Assembly: GCA_015075545.1 (NCBI GenBank)
Contig: JABTUC010000009.1
Coordinates: 1 to 64,000, forward strand
Origin: Ideonella sp.
GTDB taxonomy: Bacteria > Pseudomonadota > Gammaproteobacteria > Burkholderiales > Burkholderiaceae_C
Direction of reading: 5' to 3'
Length of the DNA stretch: 64,000 bases
Below the pieces are notes generated by a model that was not told the origin of the DNA, did no database searches, and was given only the letters and a program-made list of their open reading frames with translations. A program made the position numbers and the translations under genes. Shown piece by piece: positions 53,808 to 63,761 of the stretch (positions are counted from its first letter, which is position 1; each line of letters begins with the position of its first letter).

Positions 53808-54409
53808 AGCACTGGTTGTTCGCGCTGGCGCTGCTGGCTGGCGCCGCGGCCCGAGCCGACTCGGTGGATCTGCTGCGCGAGTTCGCCAGCCAGGTGAAGT
53901 CGGCGCGCGCGGCGTTCACGCAGACCGTCACCTCGGTCGACGGCGCGCGCAAGAAGGAGTCGTCGGGGACGTTCGAGTTCGTGCGGCCGAACCGCTTTCG
54001 CTTCGCTTACGACAAGCCGTTCCAGCAGTTGATCGTCGCCGACGGGCAGAAGGTGTGGCTGTACGACGCCGACCTCAACCAGGTCACGGTGCGTCCGCTG
54101 TCGCAGGCGCTCGGCGCGACGCCGGCGGCGCTGCTGGCCGGCGGTGCGCTCGACAAGGAGTTCGCGCTCGAGTCGCTGCCCGCGGCCGACGGCCTGCAGT
54201 GGGTGCAGGCGACGCCGCGCGCGCCGGGCGGCTCGATCCAATGGCTGCGCGTCGGCTTCGACGGCTCGACGCTGGCGGCGCTGCAGATCGCCGACGTGTT
54301 CGGCCAGCGCTCGCTGCTGCGCTTCTCGGCGCTGCAGCAGAACATCGAGCTGCCCGGCAGCCTGTTCGAGTTCACGCCACCCAAGGGCGCCGACGTCATC
54401 GCGCAGTGA
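53804..54409 (+). CDS. lolA: outer-membrane lipoprotein carrier LolA
   Basis: Periplasmic chaperone (201 aa) that takes lipoproteins from LolCD to the outer membrane. The signal peptide is [18 protein letters not shown]. It is followed by [20 protein letters not shown] and [20 protein letters not shown], the LolA beta-sheet signature. Translationally coupled to ftsK (4-bp overlap) and 19 bp before rarA, a gene order widely seen in betaproteobacteria. Confidence 0.95.
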   Translation: MKHWLFALALLAGAAARADSVDLLREFASQVKSARAAFTQTVTSVDGARKKESSGTFEFVRPNRFRFAYDKPFQQLIVADGQKVWLYDADLNQVTVRPLSQALGATPAALLAGGALDKEFALESLPAADGLQWVQATPRAPGGSIQWLRVGFDGSTLAALQIADVFGQRSLLRFSALQQNIELPGSLFEFTPPKGADVIAQ

Positions 54410-54428
54410 GCGCCGCGGAGGCTCTGGC

Positions 54429-55796
54429 ATGGCTGCGCAGGATTCGTTGTTCGACGATGCCGCCGGCGGGACGCCAGGCGACGCACCGACGTCCGACGCG
54501 CCGCTGGCCGACCGCCTGCGTCCGCAGCGGCTCGACCAGGTGATCGGCCAGCGCCACCTGCTGGGCCCCGGGCGTCCGCTGCGCGTGGCCTTCGAATCGG
54601 GCCGGCTGCACTCGATGATCCTCTGGGGTCCGCCCGGCGTGGGCAAGACGACGCTGGCGCGGCTGGTGGCAGGCACGGTCGATGCGCAGTTCATCGTGCT
54701 GTCGGCGGTGCTGGCAGGCGTCAAGGACATCCGCGATGCGGTCGAGCGCGCACGCGCCGCGCGCAGCGCCGGCCGCGCCACCGTGGTGTTCGTCGACGAG
54801 GTGCATCGCTTCAACAAGGCGCAGCAGGACGCCTTCCTGCCGCACGTCGAGTCGGGGCTGTTCACTTTCATCGGCGCGACCACCGAGAACCCGTCGTTCG
54901 AAGTCAACTCCGCGCTGCTGTCGCGCGCGACGGTGCATGTGCTGCACCCGCTCGAACCCGCCGACCTGATCGAACTGCTCGCGCGCGCCAAGTCGGTGCT
55001 GCGCGGCGCAGAGCTGACCGAGGCCGCGCGCGACCGCCTGATCGGCTATGCCGACGGCGACGCGCGCCGCCTGCTCAACGCCTACGAGAACCTGGTCGAC
55101 CTGGCCGGCGACGCCGCCAGCCACGACGAGGCGCACGCTCGAGCGCAGGTCTATGACGAACGCCTGCTGGAGCAATCGCTGGGCGAGATGCTGCGCCGCT
55201 ACGACAAGGGCGGCGAGCAGTTCTACGACTCGATCTCGGCGCTGCACAAATCGGTGCGCGGCTCCGACCCCGATGCTTCGCTGTACTGGCTGGCGCGCAT
55301 GCTCGACGGCGGCGTCGACCCGCGCTACGTGGCGCGCCGCGTGATCCGCATGGCCAGCGAAGACATAGGGCTGGCCGACCCGCGCGCTCTGCGCATCGCG
55401 CTCGACGCCGCCGAGACGTACGAGCGCCTGGGCAGCCCCGAGGGCGAGCTGACGCTCGCGATGGCCGTCGTGTACCTGGCAATGGCGCCGAAGTCCAACG
55501 CCGTCTACGCCGCCTGGGGTGCGGTGCGCGAGTTCGTGCGCGAAGACGGCACGCGGCCGGTGCCGCTGCACCTGCGCAATGCACCGACCCGGCTGATGAA
55601 GCAGCTCGGCTACGGCCGCGACTACCGCTACGCGCACGACGAGCCCGAGGGTTTCGCCGCCGGCGAGACCTACTGGCCCGAGGGTCTGGCACCGCAGCCG
55701 TTCTACCGGCCGGTGGATCGCGGCCTGGAGCAGCGCATCGCCGAGCGGCTGGCGCAGTTGCGTGCGCGCAACCGGGATGCTTCCGGCGCCGGCTAG
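54429..55796 (+). CDS. rarA: replication-associated recombination protein RarA (MgsA)
   Basis: An AAA+ ATPase acting at stalled forks (455 aa). PLADRLRPQRLDQVIGQRHL is the standard N-terminus. Walker A is MILWGPPGVGKTTLARL, Walker B is VVFVDEVHRFNKAQQDAFLP, and sensor 1 is FIGATTENPSFEVN. The C-terminal tetramerisation region contains LARMLDGGVDPRYVARRVIR. Third gene of the ftsK-lolA-rarA cluster. Confidence 0.95.
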   Translation: MAAQDSLFDDAAGGTPGDAPTSDAPLADRLRPQRLDQVIGQRHLLGPGRPLRVAFESGRLHSMILWGPPGVGKTTLARLVAGTVDAQFIVLSAVLAGVKDIRDAVERARAARSAGRATVVFVDEVHRFNKAQQDAFLPHVESGLFTFIGATTENPSFEVNSALLSRATVHVLHPLEPADLIELLARAKSVLRGAELTEAARDRLIGYADGDARRLLNAYENLVDLAGDAASHDEAHARAQVYDERLLEQSLGEMLRRYDKGGEQFYDSISALHKSVRGSDPDASLYWLARMLDGGVDPRYVARRVIRMASEDIGLADPRALRIALDAAETYERLGSPEGELTLAMAVVYLAMAPKSNAVYAAWGAVREFVREDGTRPVPLHLRNAPTRLMKQLGYGRDYRYAHDEPEGFAAGETYWPEGLAPQPFYRPVDRGLEQRIAERLAQLRARNRDASGAG

Positions 55797-55907
55797 CAGC
55801 GGCGCATCACGGCCGGGTATCTCCCGCCCCGGTGCCAAAACAGGCCCTCCTACAATCGCGCCGTCTCGGCCGGGCCCCCGCGGTACCGGGAGGCGAGGAA
55901 CCGGTCG

Positions 55908-56831
55908 ATGGACATCTTTTTGCAGCAGATCATCAACGGTCTGGTGCTGGGCAGCGTGTACGCGCTGGTCGCACTGGGCTACACGATGGTCTACGGCATC
56001 ATCAACCTGATCAACTTCGCGCACGGCGAGGTGCTGATGGTCGGCGCGCTGACGAGCTGGACGGTGATCCAGTTGCTCGCCGATTCGGGGCTGCCGGGCT
56101 GGCTGAAGCTGCTGATCTCGCTGGTCGCCGCGATCCTGGTGTGCGCGGCGCTCAACTACGCGATCGAGAAGGTCGCCTACCGCCCGCTGCGCAATGCGCC
56201 GCGGCTGGCGCCGCTGATCACCGCGATGGGCATGAGCCTGCTGCTGCAGACGCTGGCGATGATCATCTGGAAGCCGAACTACAAGCCCTACCCGATCCTG
56301 CTGCCGAGCGAGCCGTTCAACATCGGCGGCGCGGTGATCAACGTGACGCAGATCCTGATCCTGGTGTCCACCGTGGTCACCCTGGTCGGACTGATGTGGG
56401 TCGTCAACCGCACCAAGCTCGGCCGCGCGATGCGCGCCACCGCCGAGAACCCGCGCGTGGCCGCACTGATGGGCGTCAGGCCCGACATGGTGATCTCGGC
56501 CACCTTCATCATCGGCGCCGCGCTGGCGGCGCTGGCCGGCGTGATGTACGCGGCCAACTACGGCTCGGTCAATCACACGATGGGCTTCCTGCCGGGGCTC
56601 AAGGCGTTCACCGCCGCGGTGTTCGGCGGCATCGGCAACCTCGCCGGCGCGGTGGTGGGCGGCGTGCTGCTGGGGCTGATCGAGGCCTTCGGCGCCGGCT
56701 ACATCGGCACGCTGACCGGCGGCGTGCTCGGCAGCAACTACCAGGACATCTTCGCCTTCATCGTGCTGATCGTCGTGCTCACCGTGCGCCCGCAGGGCCT
56801 GCTCGGCGAGCGCGTGGCCGATCGCGCCTGA
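55908..56831 (+). CDS. livH: branched-chain amino-acid ABC transporter permease LivH
   Basis: A 307-aa inner-membrane permease with about eight hydrophobic segments. It starts MDIFLQQIINGLVLGSVYAL and contains YGIINLINFAHGEVLMVGAL, the LivH signature. The EAA-like loop is VDRIAYRPLR-like IEKVAYRPLRNAPRLAPLI. It forms the membrane channel with LivM. A TACAAT -10-like box lies at 55851-55856. First gene of the four-gene liv operon; no periplasmic binding protein precedes it here. Confidence 0.93.
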   Translation: MDIFLQQIINGLVLGSVYALVALGYTMVYGIINLINFAHGEVLMVGALTSWTVIQLLADSGLPGWLKLLISLVAAILVCAALNYAIEKVAYRPLRNAPRLAPLITAMGMSLLLQTLAMIIWKPNYKPYPILLPSEPFNIGGAVINVTQILILVSTVVTLVGLMWVVNRTKLGRAMRATAENPRVAALMGVRPDMVISATFIIGAALAALAGVMYAANYGSVNHTMGFLPGLKAFTAAVFGGIGNLAGAVVGGVLLGLIEAFGAGYIGTLTGGVLGSNYQDIFAFIVLIVVLTVRPQGLLGERVADRA

Positions 56832-56841
56832 CGAGCCGCGC

Positions 56842-57939
56842 ATGAACCACCGCAACAAGCTCGTCTGGTTCCTCGGCACCGCGATCGTGCTGCTGGTGCT
56901 GCCCGCGCTGTCGCAGTACGCCGGCGATTTCTGGGTGCGCATTCTCGACTTCGCGCTGCTGTACGTGCTGCTGGCACTGGGGCTGAACATCGTGGTCGGC
57001 TACGCCGGGCTGCTCGACCTCGGCTACATCGCGTTCTATGCCGTCGGCGCGTACACCTTCGGCCTGGTGGCGTCGCCGCACCTGACCGAGACGTTTCCGG
57101 CCATCCGCGCGCTGTTCCCCAACGGCCTGCACACGCCGATCTGGCTGGCGATTCCGCTCGGGGCGCTGCTGGCCGGTGTGGCCGGCGCGCTGCTCGGCGC
57201 ACCGACGCTGAAGCTGCGCGGCGACTATCTGGCGATCGTCACGCTCGGCTTCGGCGAGATCATCCGCGTGTTCCTCAACAACCTCGATGCGCCGGTCAAC
57301 ATCACCAACGGCCCCAAGGGCATCCTGCAGATCGACAGCTTCAAGATCCCGCTGGTGGGATTCGACTTCGGCATTCCGGGCTCGCTGTTCGGCATCGGCG
57401 TGTCGTCGGTCACCAAGTACTACTTCCTGTTCCTGGCCGTCGTGGTGATCAGCGTGCTGATCTGCTACCGGCTGGAGCGCTCGCGCATCGGTCGCGCCTG
57501 GATGGCGATCCGCGAGGACGAGGTGGCCGCCAAGGCGATGGGCATCAACACGCGCAACATGAAGCTGCTCGCCTTCGGCATGGGCGCCACCTTCGGCGGC
57601 GTCTCGGGCGTGCTGTTCTCCACCTTCCAGAACTTCATCTCGCCGGAATCGTTCGCGCTGAACGAATCGATCATGGTGGTGGCGATGGTGGTGCTCGGCG
57701 GCATCGGCCACATCCCCGGCGTGATCGTCGGTGCGCTGCTGCTGGCCGCGCTGCCCGAGGTGTTGCGCTATGTGTCGGGCGAACTCGACCTGCAGTCGGT
57801 CACCGGCGGCCGGCTCGATGCATCGATCCTGCGGCAGTTGCTGATCGCGCTGGCGATGATCGCGATCATGCTGGCGCGGCCGCGCGGCCTGTGGCCGCAG
57901 CCCGAGCACGGCAAGGCCGCGCCGACGCCGGCCGACTGA
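56842..57939 (+). CDS. livM: branched-chain amino-acid ABC transporter permease LivM
   Basis: A 365-aa permease, partner of LivH. Hydrophobic segments throughout; conserved LALGLNIVVGYAGLLDLGYI near residue 40, LKLRGDYLAIVTLGFGEIIR near 128, and GRAWMAIREDEVAAKAMGIN near 220. Starts 10 bp after livH and ends 11 bp before livG. The overall hydrophobic pattern and length match LivM. Confidence 0.93.
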   Translation: MNHRNKLVWFLGTAIVLLVLPALSQYAGDFWVRILDFALLYVLLALGLNIVVGYAGLLDLGYIAFYAVGAYTFGLVASPHLTETFPAIRALFPNGLHTPIWLAIPLGALLAGVAGALLGAPTLKLRGDYLAIVTLGFGEIIRVFLNNLDAPVNITNGPKGILQIDSFKIPLVGFDFGIPGSLFGIGVSSVTKYYFLFLAVVVISVLICYRLERSRIGRAWMAIREDEVAAKAMGINTRNMKLLAFGMGATFGGVSGVLFSTFQNFISPESFALNESIMVVAMVVLGGIGHIPGVIVGALLLAALPEVLRYVSGELDLQSVTGGRLDASILRQLLIALAMIAIMLARPRGLWPQPEHGKAAPTPAD

Positions 57940-57950
57940 CCAAAGGCGAC

Positions 57951-58730
57951 ATGAGCGACGACGTCGTGTTGCGGGTGGCCGGCGCGTCCAAGCGCTTCGG
58001 CGGCGTGCAGGCGCTGTCGGAGGTGGGCATCACGATCCGGCGCGGCGAAGTGGTCGGCCTGATCGGCCCCAACGGCGCCGGCAAGACCACCTTCTTCAAC
58101 GTCATCACCGGCCTGTACTCGCCCGACGCCGGCACGTTCGAACTCGGTGGCAAGGCGTACAAGCCCGAGGCGGTGCACCTGGTGGCCAAGGCCGGCATCG
58201 CGCGCACGTTCCAGAACATCCGGCTCTTCCCCGAGATGACCGCGCTCGAGAACGTGATGGTCGGCCGCCACGTGCGCACCGGCTCCGGCCTGTGGGGCGC
58301 GGTGTTCCGCACGCGCGGCTTCAAGGCCGAGGAGCGGGCGATCGCGCAGCGTTCGCAGGAACTGCTCGACTACGTGGGCATCGGGCACTACGGCGAATAC
58401 AAGGCGCGCACGCTGAGCTACGGCGACCAGCGGCGGCTCGAGATCGCGCGCGCGCTGGCCACTGACCCGACGCTGATCGCGCTCGACGAGCCCGCCGCGG
58501 GGATGAACGCCACCGAGAAGGTGGTGCTGCGCGAGCTGATCGACCGCATCCGCAAGGACGGCCGCACGATCCTGCTGATCGAGCACGACGTCAAGCTGGT
58601 GATGGGGCTGTGCGATCGCGTCACCGTGCTCGACTACGGCAAGCCGATCGCCGAGGGATCGCCCTACGACGTGCAGCGCGACGAGAAGGTCATCGAGGCC
58701 TACCTCGGTGCCGGCCACAAAGCGCACTGA
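57951..58730 (+). CDS. livG: branched-chain amino-acid ABC transporter ATPase LivG
   Basis: A 259-aa ATPase. Walker A is GLIGPNGAGKTTFFNVITG, the LivG-typical segment is GIARTFQNIRLFPEMTALEN, the signature is LSYGDQRRLEIARAL, and Walker B is LIALDEPAAGMNATE. It ends with the C-terminal extension (YDVQRDEKVIEAYLGAG) found in LivG. Start chosen as MSDDVVLRVAGASKRFGG, after livM. Confidence 0.95.
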   Translation: MSDDVVLRVAGASKRFGGVQALSEVGITIRRGEVVGLIGPNGAGKTTFFNVITGLYSPDAGTFELGGKAYKPEAVHLVAKAGIARTFQNIRLFPEMTALENVMVGRHVRTGSGLWGAVFRTRGFKAEERAIAQRSQELLDYVGIGHYGEYKARTLSYGDQRRLEIARALATDPTLIALDEPAAGMNATEKVVLRELIDRIRKDGRTILLIEHDVKLVMGLCDRVTVLDYGKPIAEGSPYDVQRDEKVIEAYLGAGHKAH

Positions 58731-58753
58731 CGGCGCATCGACTCCGGACCCGC

Positions 58754-59473
<720 letters not shown>

Positions 59474-59484
59474 ATGGAGCCCCC

Positions 59485-59542
59485 GGCATCGGAGTACCGA
59501 TGCCACCCCCCGTGGGGGTAGCGCGGCCGCTTGGGAGCGGCC
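59485..59542. repeat. triple-hairpin repeat/terminator after livF
   Basis: Three adjacent perfect stems occur: GGCATCGG-AGTA-CCGATGCC (59485-59504), ACCCCC-CGT-GGGGGT (59505-59519) and GGCCGCT-TGGG-AGCGGCC (59525-59542). It lies where livF and the Bug-type gene converge, so it can end both transcripts. Layout parallels 17674-17742. Confidence 0.55.
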
Positions 59543-59581
59543 CGGCGCTGGCCGCGCTCGCGCCAAGCACCAAGTGCGCGC

Positions 59582-60565
59582 TCAGTCGAGCCTCGCCCCG
59601 CTGGCCTTGACCACCGGCCCGTACTTGGCGTGCTCGGCGCGCACGAAGGCCGCGAACTGCTCGGGCGTGTCGGGTGCCAGTTCGGCCAGCAGCGCGGCGG
59701 CGCGTGCCTTGACGACGCCCGTGCCCATCGCGTCGACGAAGGCGCGGTTGAGCCGCTGCGTCGTTTCGGTGCTCAGGTGCGCCGGGCCGAACAGGCCGAA
59801 CCAGGTGTCGACGTCGAAGTCGCCGAGCCCCAGGTCGCGCGCGCTCTCGGCGATCGTCGGCACCTCGGGCATGATGCCCGAGCGGCGCGCGGTGGTCATC
59901 GCGATGGCGAGCAACTTGCCGGCGCGGATGTTGCCCGACGCGGTGGCCAGGTTGTCGAACGTCAGGTCGACCTGGCCCGACATCAGCGCCAGTTGCGCCG
60001 CCGCGCCGCCGGCGTACGGAATGTGCACCATGAACACGCCGGCCTTGGCCTTGAACATCTCGGCGGCGAGGTGGCCGGCGCTGCCGTTGCCACCCGAGCC
60101 GACGTTGAGTTTGCCCGGGTTGGCCCTGGCGTAGGCGACGAGGTCGCGCACCGAGGCGATGTGCAGCCGCTGCGCGGTCTGCACGTTCATCACCAGCACG
60201 TTGGGCACCCGTGCCACCAGCGTCAGCGGCGTGAAGTCGCGCAGCGGGTCGTAAGGGATCTTCGCGTACAGCCACGGGTTGATGGCGTGCGTGGCCACTG
60301 CGCCCATCACGATGGTGTGGCCGTCGGGCGCGGACTTGGCGACCAGATCGGCACCGATGTTGCCGCCGGCACCGGGGCGGTTCTCGACCACCACGGTGCC
60401 CAGCGTGTCCTTCGCCTGCTCGGCCAGCACGCGCGCCAGTGCATCGAGCGGGCCGCCGGCGGGGTAGGGCACCACGAGGCGGATCGGGCGCGATTGCGCG
60501 CGCGCGAACGGCGCGGCGGCGAGCAGGGCGAGCGCGCTGCGGCGCTGCAGGGGCGTGTCAATCAT
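59582..60565 (-). CDS. Bug-family (TctC-like) periplasmic substrate-binding protein
   Basis: A 327-aa periplasmic binding protein of the large Bordetella-uptake-gene group. The signal region MIDTPLQRRSALALLAAAPF ARA is followed by IRLVVPYPAGGPLDALARVL, VVENRPGAGGNIGADLVAKS and HIPYAGGAAAQLALMSGQVD, the Bug ligand-loop motifs. Usual ligands are carboxylates or aromatic acids, but the ligand here is unknown. Its ATG overlaps the end of the upstream reductase by 8 bp. No TctA/TctB membrane genes are nearby. Confidence 0.93.
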   Translation of the reverse strand: MIDTPLQRRSALALLAAAPFARAQSRPIRLVVPYPAGGPLDALARVLAEQAKDTLGTVVVENRPGAGGNIGADLVAKSAPDGHTIVMGAVATHAINPWLYAKIPYDPLRDFTPLTLVARVPNVLVMNVQTAQRLHIASVRDLVAYARANPGKLNVGSGGNGSAGHLAAEMFKAKAGVFMVHIPYAGGAAAQLALMSGQVDLTFDNLATASGNIRAGKLLAIAMTTARRSGIMPEVPTIAESARDLGLGDFDVDTWFGLFGPAHLSTETTQRLNRAFVDAMGTGVVKARAAALLAELAPDTPEQFAAFVRAEHAKYGPVVKASGARLD

Positions 60566-61598
60566 CTTCGTGCTTGTCCTTTTCCGAAGTGAAGGCGTCG
60601 GCGTAGAACTCGTCTTCGGGCAGCTTGCACTGCGCGATGAAGTCGCGCCTGGCCGACTCCACCATGATCGGCACGCCGCAGGCGTAGACCTGATGGCCCG
60701 ACAGGTCGGGCAGATCCTGCATCACCGCGCGGTGCACGAAGCCGCAGCGGCCGTCCCACCGATCTTCTGGTTTGGCTTCCGACAGCACCGGCACGTAGCG
60801 CAGCCACGGCAGCTCCTGCGCCGCCTGCAGCGCCCACTCGTGGCGGTAGAGATCGGCGCGGGTGCGGGCGCCCCAGTAGAGCACCGCGGGGCGTGCGATC
60901 GCCTTGGCCCGCAGGTGCTCGATGATCGCCTTGATCGGCGCGAAGCCGGTGCCCGAGGCGAGCAGCACGATCGGCTTGTCGCTGTCCTCGCGCACGAAGA
61001 AGCTGCCGTACGGGCCTTCCAGGCGCAGGATGTCCTTGTCCTTCATGGTGCCGAACACGTGGTCGGTGAACTTGCCGCCGGGCATGTGGCGCACGTGCAG
61101 CTCGATCGCCGGCGGCGTGCCCAGCTCACCGGGGGCGTTGGCCATCGAATAGCTGCGGCGCGCGCCGTCGCGCAGGATGAACTCGACGTACTGTCCGGCG
61201 CGGTAGCGCAGCGCCTGGTTGGCCGGCAGCTGCAGCCTGAGCACGGCCACGTCGACGGCCGCGCGCTCGATGCTCATCACCCGGCACGGCATCTTCAGCA
61301 CCGGGAACTCGCCGGCACCGGGCACCATGCGTGCCTCGATCACGCAATCGGTCTGCGGGCTCGCGCAGCAGGTGAGGATCAGCCCGGCGTCCTCCTCGGC
61401 GATCGACAGGGCCTTGTGCTGGTGCGCGCCGTGGATCACACGGCCTTCGAGCAGGCGGCTCTTGCACGAGCCGCAGGCGCCGTCCCTGCAGCCGTAGGGC
61501 AGGCCGATGCCCGCGCGGATCGCGGCAGCGAGGATCGGCTCGTCGCGCGCCACTTCGAAGATGCGCGCCGCCGGGCGCACGGTGATCTGGAAGGACAT
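60558..61598 (-). CDS. 2Fe-2S ferredoxin / FAD-NAD(P)H oxidoreductase
   Basis: A 346-aa electron-transfer protein. The N-terminal plant-type ferredoxin has GLPYGCRDGACGSCKSRLLE and LTCCASPQTD, giving four Cys ligands. An FAD-binding domain follows (RSYSMANAPGE), then an NAD(P) domain (IVLLASGTGFAPIKAIIEHL and VYACGVPIMVESARRDF). Such proteins are often annotated CDP-6-deoxy-delta-3,4-glucoseen reductase (AscD-like), but no sugar-pathway genes are near, so a general oxygenase reductase is as likely. It is divergent from the epimerase-like gene and coupled to the Bug gene. Confidence 0.88.
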   Translation of the reverse strand: MSFQITVRPAARIFEVARDEPILAAAIRAGIGLPYGCRDGACGSCKSRLLEGRVIHGAHQHKALSIAEEDAGLILTCCASPQTDCVIEARMVPGAGEFPVLKMPCRVMSIERAAVDVAVLRLQLPANQALRYRAGQYVEFILRDGARRSYSMANAPGELGTPPAIELHVRHMPGGKFTDHVFGTMKDKDILRLEGPYGSFFVREDSDKPIVLLASGTGFAPIKAIIEHLRAKAIARPAVLYWGARTRADLYRHEWALQAAQELPWLRYVPVLSEAKPEDRWDGRCGFVHRAVMQDLPDLSGHQVYACGVPIMVESARRDFIAQCKLPEDEFYADAFTSEKDKHEDD

Positions 61599-61690
61599 CG
61601 GTCGTTGCGCGCGGCGCGGCCGGCACGCCTCTACACTTGGCTGCAAGCCCGATTGTGCCTGCCTGCCGCGCGGGCCCCGACCTCGCGCCG

Positions 61691-62608
61691 ATGGAGCCTC
61701 GAGCCACCCGCCTGTTGCGCCGACCTCGCCTGCTGATCGTCGGCTGCGGCGACGTCGGCATGCGCGTGCTGCGTGTGCTGCGCGCGCGCTGGCGCGTCTT
61801 CGCGCTGACGCATTCGCCAGCGCGCCGCGCGCTGCTGCGCGCCGCGGGCGCGACGCCGCTGGTGGCCGACCTCGACGACGCGGCGTCGCTGGCCCGACTG
61901 GCGCGGCTGGCCGACGCGGTGCTGCACTTGGCGCCGCCGGTGGGCGAGGGCGCGCATGATGTGCGCACCGCGTCGCTGCTGGCAGCGCTGGCACGCGGCG
62001 GCCTGCGGCGAATCGTCTATGCCAGCACCAGCGGCGTCTACGGCGACTGCGGCGGCGAGCGGGTGCACGAGACCCGCACGCCGCGGCCGGCCACCGACCG
62101 CGCGCGACGCCGTGCCGACGCCGAGGCGCGCGTGCGCTTTCATGCGCGCGTGCACCGCGTGCGCGCCACCATCCTGCGCGTACCCGGCATCTACGCCTTC
62201 GACCGCGAAGGCGGCGATCCGCGCGAGCGCGTGCGCCGCGGTGCGCCGGCGCTGCTGGCTGCGGCCGACGTGTTCACCAGCCACATCCACGCCGACGACC
62301 TGGCGCGCGCCTGCGTCGCCGCGCTCTCGCGCGGGCCGACGATGCGCGTCATTCATGTCGTCGACGACGATGCCATGAAGATGGGCGACTACCTCGACCG
62401 CGTCGCCGACCGCTGCGGCCTGCCGCGGGTGCCGCGGCTGACGCCCGCGCAGGCGCGGCAGCAGCTGAGCCCGCTGCGGATGAGCTTCCTGTCGGAGTCG
62501 CGGCGGCTCGACAACACACGCATGAAACGCGAGCTGCGACTGGCGCTGCGCTACCCCGGCATCGACGCGGCGCTGGCCGCGCTGCCTACACGCCGCGCGA
62601 GTGCCTGA
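61691..62608 (+). CDS. NAD(P)-dependent epimerase/dehydratase family protein
   Basis: A 305-aa Rossmann-fold protein of the YeeZ-like extended SDR group. The nucleotide site is LLIVGCGDVGMRVLRVL. The motif IVYASTSGVYGDCGGE contains the active-site Ser/Tyr-like region, but the usual YxxxK is not plain. A TTG at 61637 is an alternative start. A TACACT -10-like box precedes it. The 3' end overlaps the convergent protease gene by 23 bp, an uncommonly long convergent overlap. Substrate unknown. Confidence 0.82.
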   Translation: MEPRATRLLRRPRLLIVGCGDVGMRVLRVLRARWRVFALTHSPARRALLRAAGATPLVADLDDAASLARLARLADAVLHLAPPVGEGAHDVRTASLLAALARGGLRRIVYASTSGVYGDCGGERVHETRTPRPATDRARRRADAEARVRFHARVHRVRATILRVPGIYAFDREGGDPRERVRRGAPALLAAADVFTSHIHADDLARACVAALSRGPTMRVIHVVDDDAMKMGDYLDRVADRCGLPRVPRLTPAQARQQLSPLRMSFLSESRRLDNTRMKRELRLALRYPGIDAALAALPTRRASA

Positions 62609-63632
62609 GGGTCTTGGCGCGCTCGACGGTGAAGACCTTCACCGTCTGTGGCTCGCCGCCGCGCACGATCTCGAGCCTCACCTCGCGCTCGGGCGGGCCC
62701 CGGCGCCACAAAGCGAGCCACAACTGCTCGAGGGTGTCGACCGCGACGCCGTCGATGCGCACGATGCGGTCGCCCGCGCGCAGGCCCGCGACGTCGGCGG
62801 GGCTGTCGTCGGTGACGCGGGCGATCCTGACGCTGCCGCCGTCGTCGACGCAGTTGACGCCCATCCAGGCTCGCCGGCTCGCCGCCGAGGTGCCGTTGCG
62901 GCGCAGCTCGTCGAGGATCGGCGGCAGCAGGTCGATCGGCACGAACATGTTGCCCGGCTGGCGCGGTCGCTCGCTGCCCAGCGCGTAGGCGACCACCAGC
63001 GAGCCGATACCCACCAGTTCACCACGCGAATTGAAGAGCCCCGCACCGCTGTGGTCGGCACGCGGCGGCGCGGTGAACAGCGCATCGTCGATGCGGTACT
63101 CCCAGTAGCCGGTGAACGGCCGTCGTGACACCAGCCGCACGGCGCTCACCGCGCCGTCGACGCCGCCGCTGACCACCATCAACGGCTCGTCGGCGGCGAC
63201 GCGGTCCGAGCGGCCGAGCGGCGCCGCCTCGAGGCGCAGCGGCGCCAGCGGCTGCACCAGGCCGAAGCCGGTGGCCAGGTCGTAGGCCACGACTCGGCCG
63301 GGAATCTCGCGCTCCTCGTCGATGACGAGCTGCACCTGGTCGGCTTCGAGGATCAGGTAGCCGATCGTCAGCACCAGGCCGTTGCGATCGATCACCACGC
63401 CCGAGCCTTCGCGCTCGCGACCGAGCGCGCGATTCGAGCGCGCGTCGTCGAGCGCCTCCACCTTCAGCCCGACCACGGCCGAGGCGGCGCGCTCGAGCAA
63501 CCGCGAGCGTGCGGCAAGGTCGGGCGCATCGGCGTTCTGCGCGGCGGCCGACACCGCAGCGAGCGCGAGGGCGGCCAGCGCAGCACCACGCCAGCACGCA
63601 GCGAGTCGAACCAGACACCGGCGCCAGCGCAT
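62586..63632 (-). CDS. S1C (HtrA/Deg-like) serine protease homologue with PDZ domain, catalytically degenerate
   Basis: A 348-aa exported protein. A signal peptide (AALAALALAAVSAAAQ) is followed by a trypsin-like domain of about 45-245 and a PDZ domain of about 255-340 (VTDDSPADVAGLRAGDRIVR). In HtrA proteases the triad lies in LTNxHV, D-x-x-[ST]-D-[LI]-A and GNSGGP. Here these positions read LTIGYLI (Tyr92 instead of His), DLATGFGLV (Gly122 instead of Asp) and DHSGAGLF (Ser195 kept). So it is probably not an active protease; it may be a chaperone or scaffold. Its 3' end overlaps the epimerase-like gene. Confidence 0.85.
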   Translation of the reverse strand: MRWRRCLVRLAACWRGAALAALALAAVSAAAQNADAPDLAARSRLLERAASAVVGLKVEALDDARSNRALGREREGSGVVIDRNGLVLTIGYLILEADQVQLVIDEEREIPGRVVAYDLATGFGLVQPLAPLRLEAAPLGRSDRVAADEPLMVVSGGVDGAVSAVRLVSRRPFTGYWEYRIDDALFTAPPRADHSGAGLFNSRGELVGIGSLVVAYALGSERPRQPGNMFVPIDLLPPILDELRRNGTSAASRRAWMGVNCVDDGGSVRIARVTDDSPADVAGLRAGDRIVRIDGVAVDTLEQLWLALWRRGPPEREVRLEIVRGGEPQTVKVFTVERAKTLRHSRGV

Positions 63633-63761
63633 CGCGACCTCCCGAGGGCCGCAAGAGAGCGGCCCCGCGTCCGAGCATGATCGCAGAATCGCCTCCGGCC
63701 AGCGCGACCGGTCGCCGATGCGCGGGCTTGCGGCGCGAAGGCCCCTGCCGCGCTGCGCGGC

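Noticed and set aside
60558-61598. Sugar-pathway role (CDP-glucoseen reductase) for the ferredoxin-reductase
   Set aside because: The name is a common annotation for this architecture, but no deoxysugar genes are near; kept as a generic oxidoreductase.
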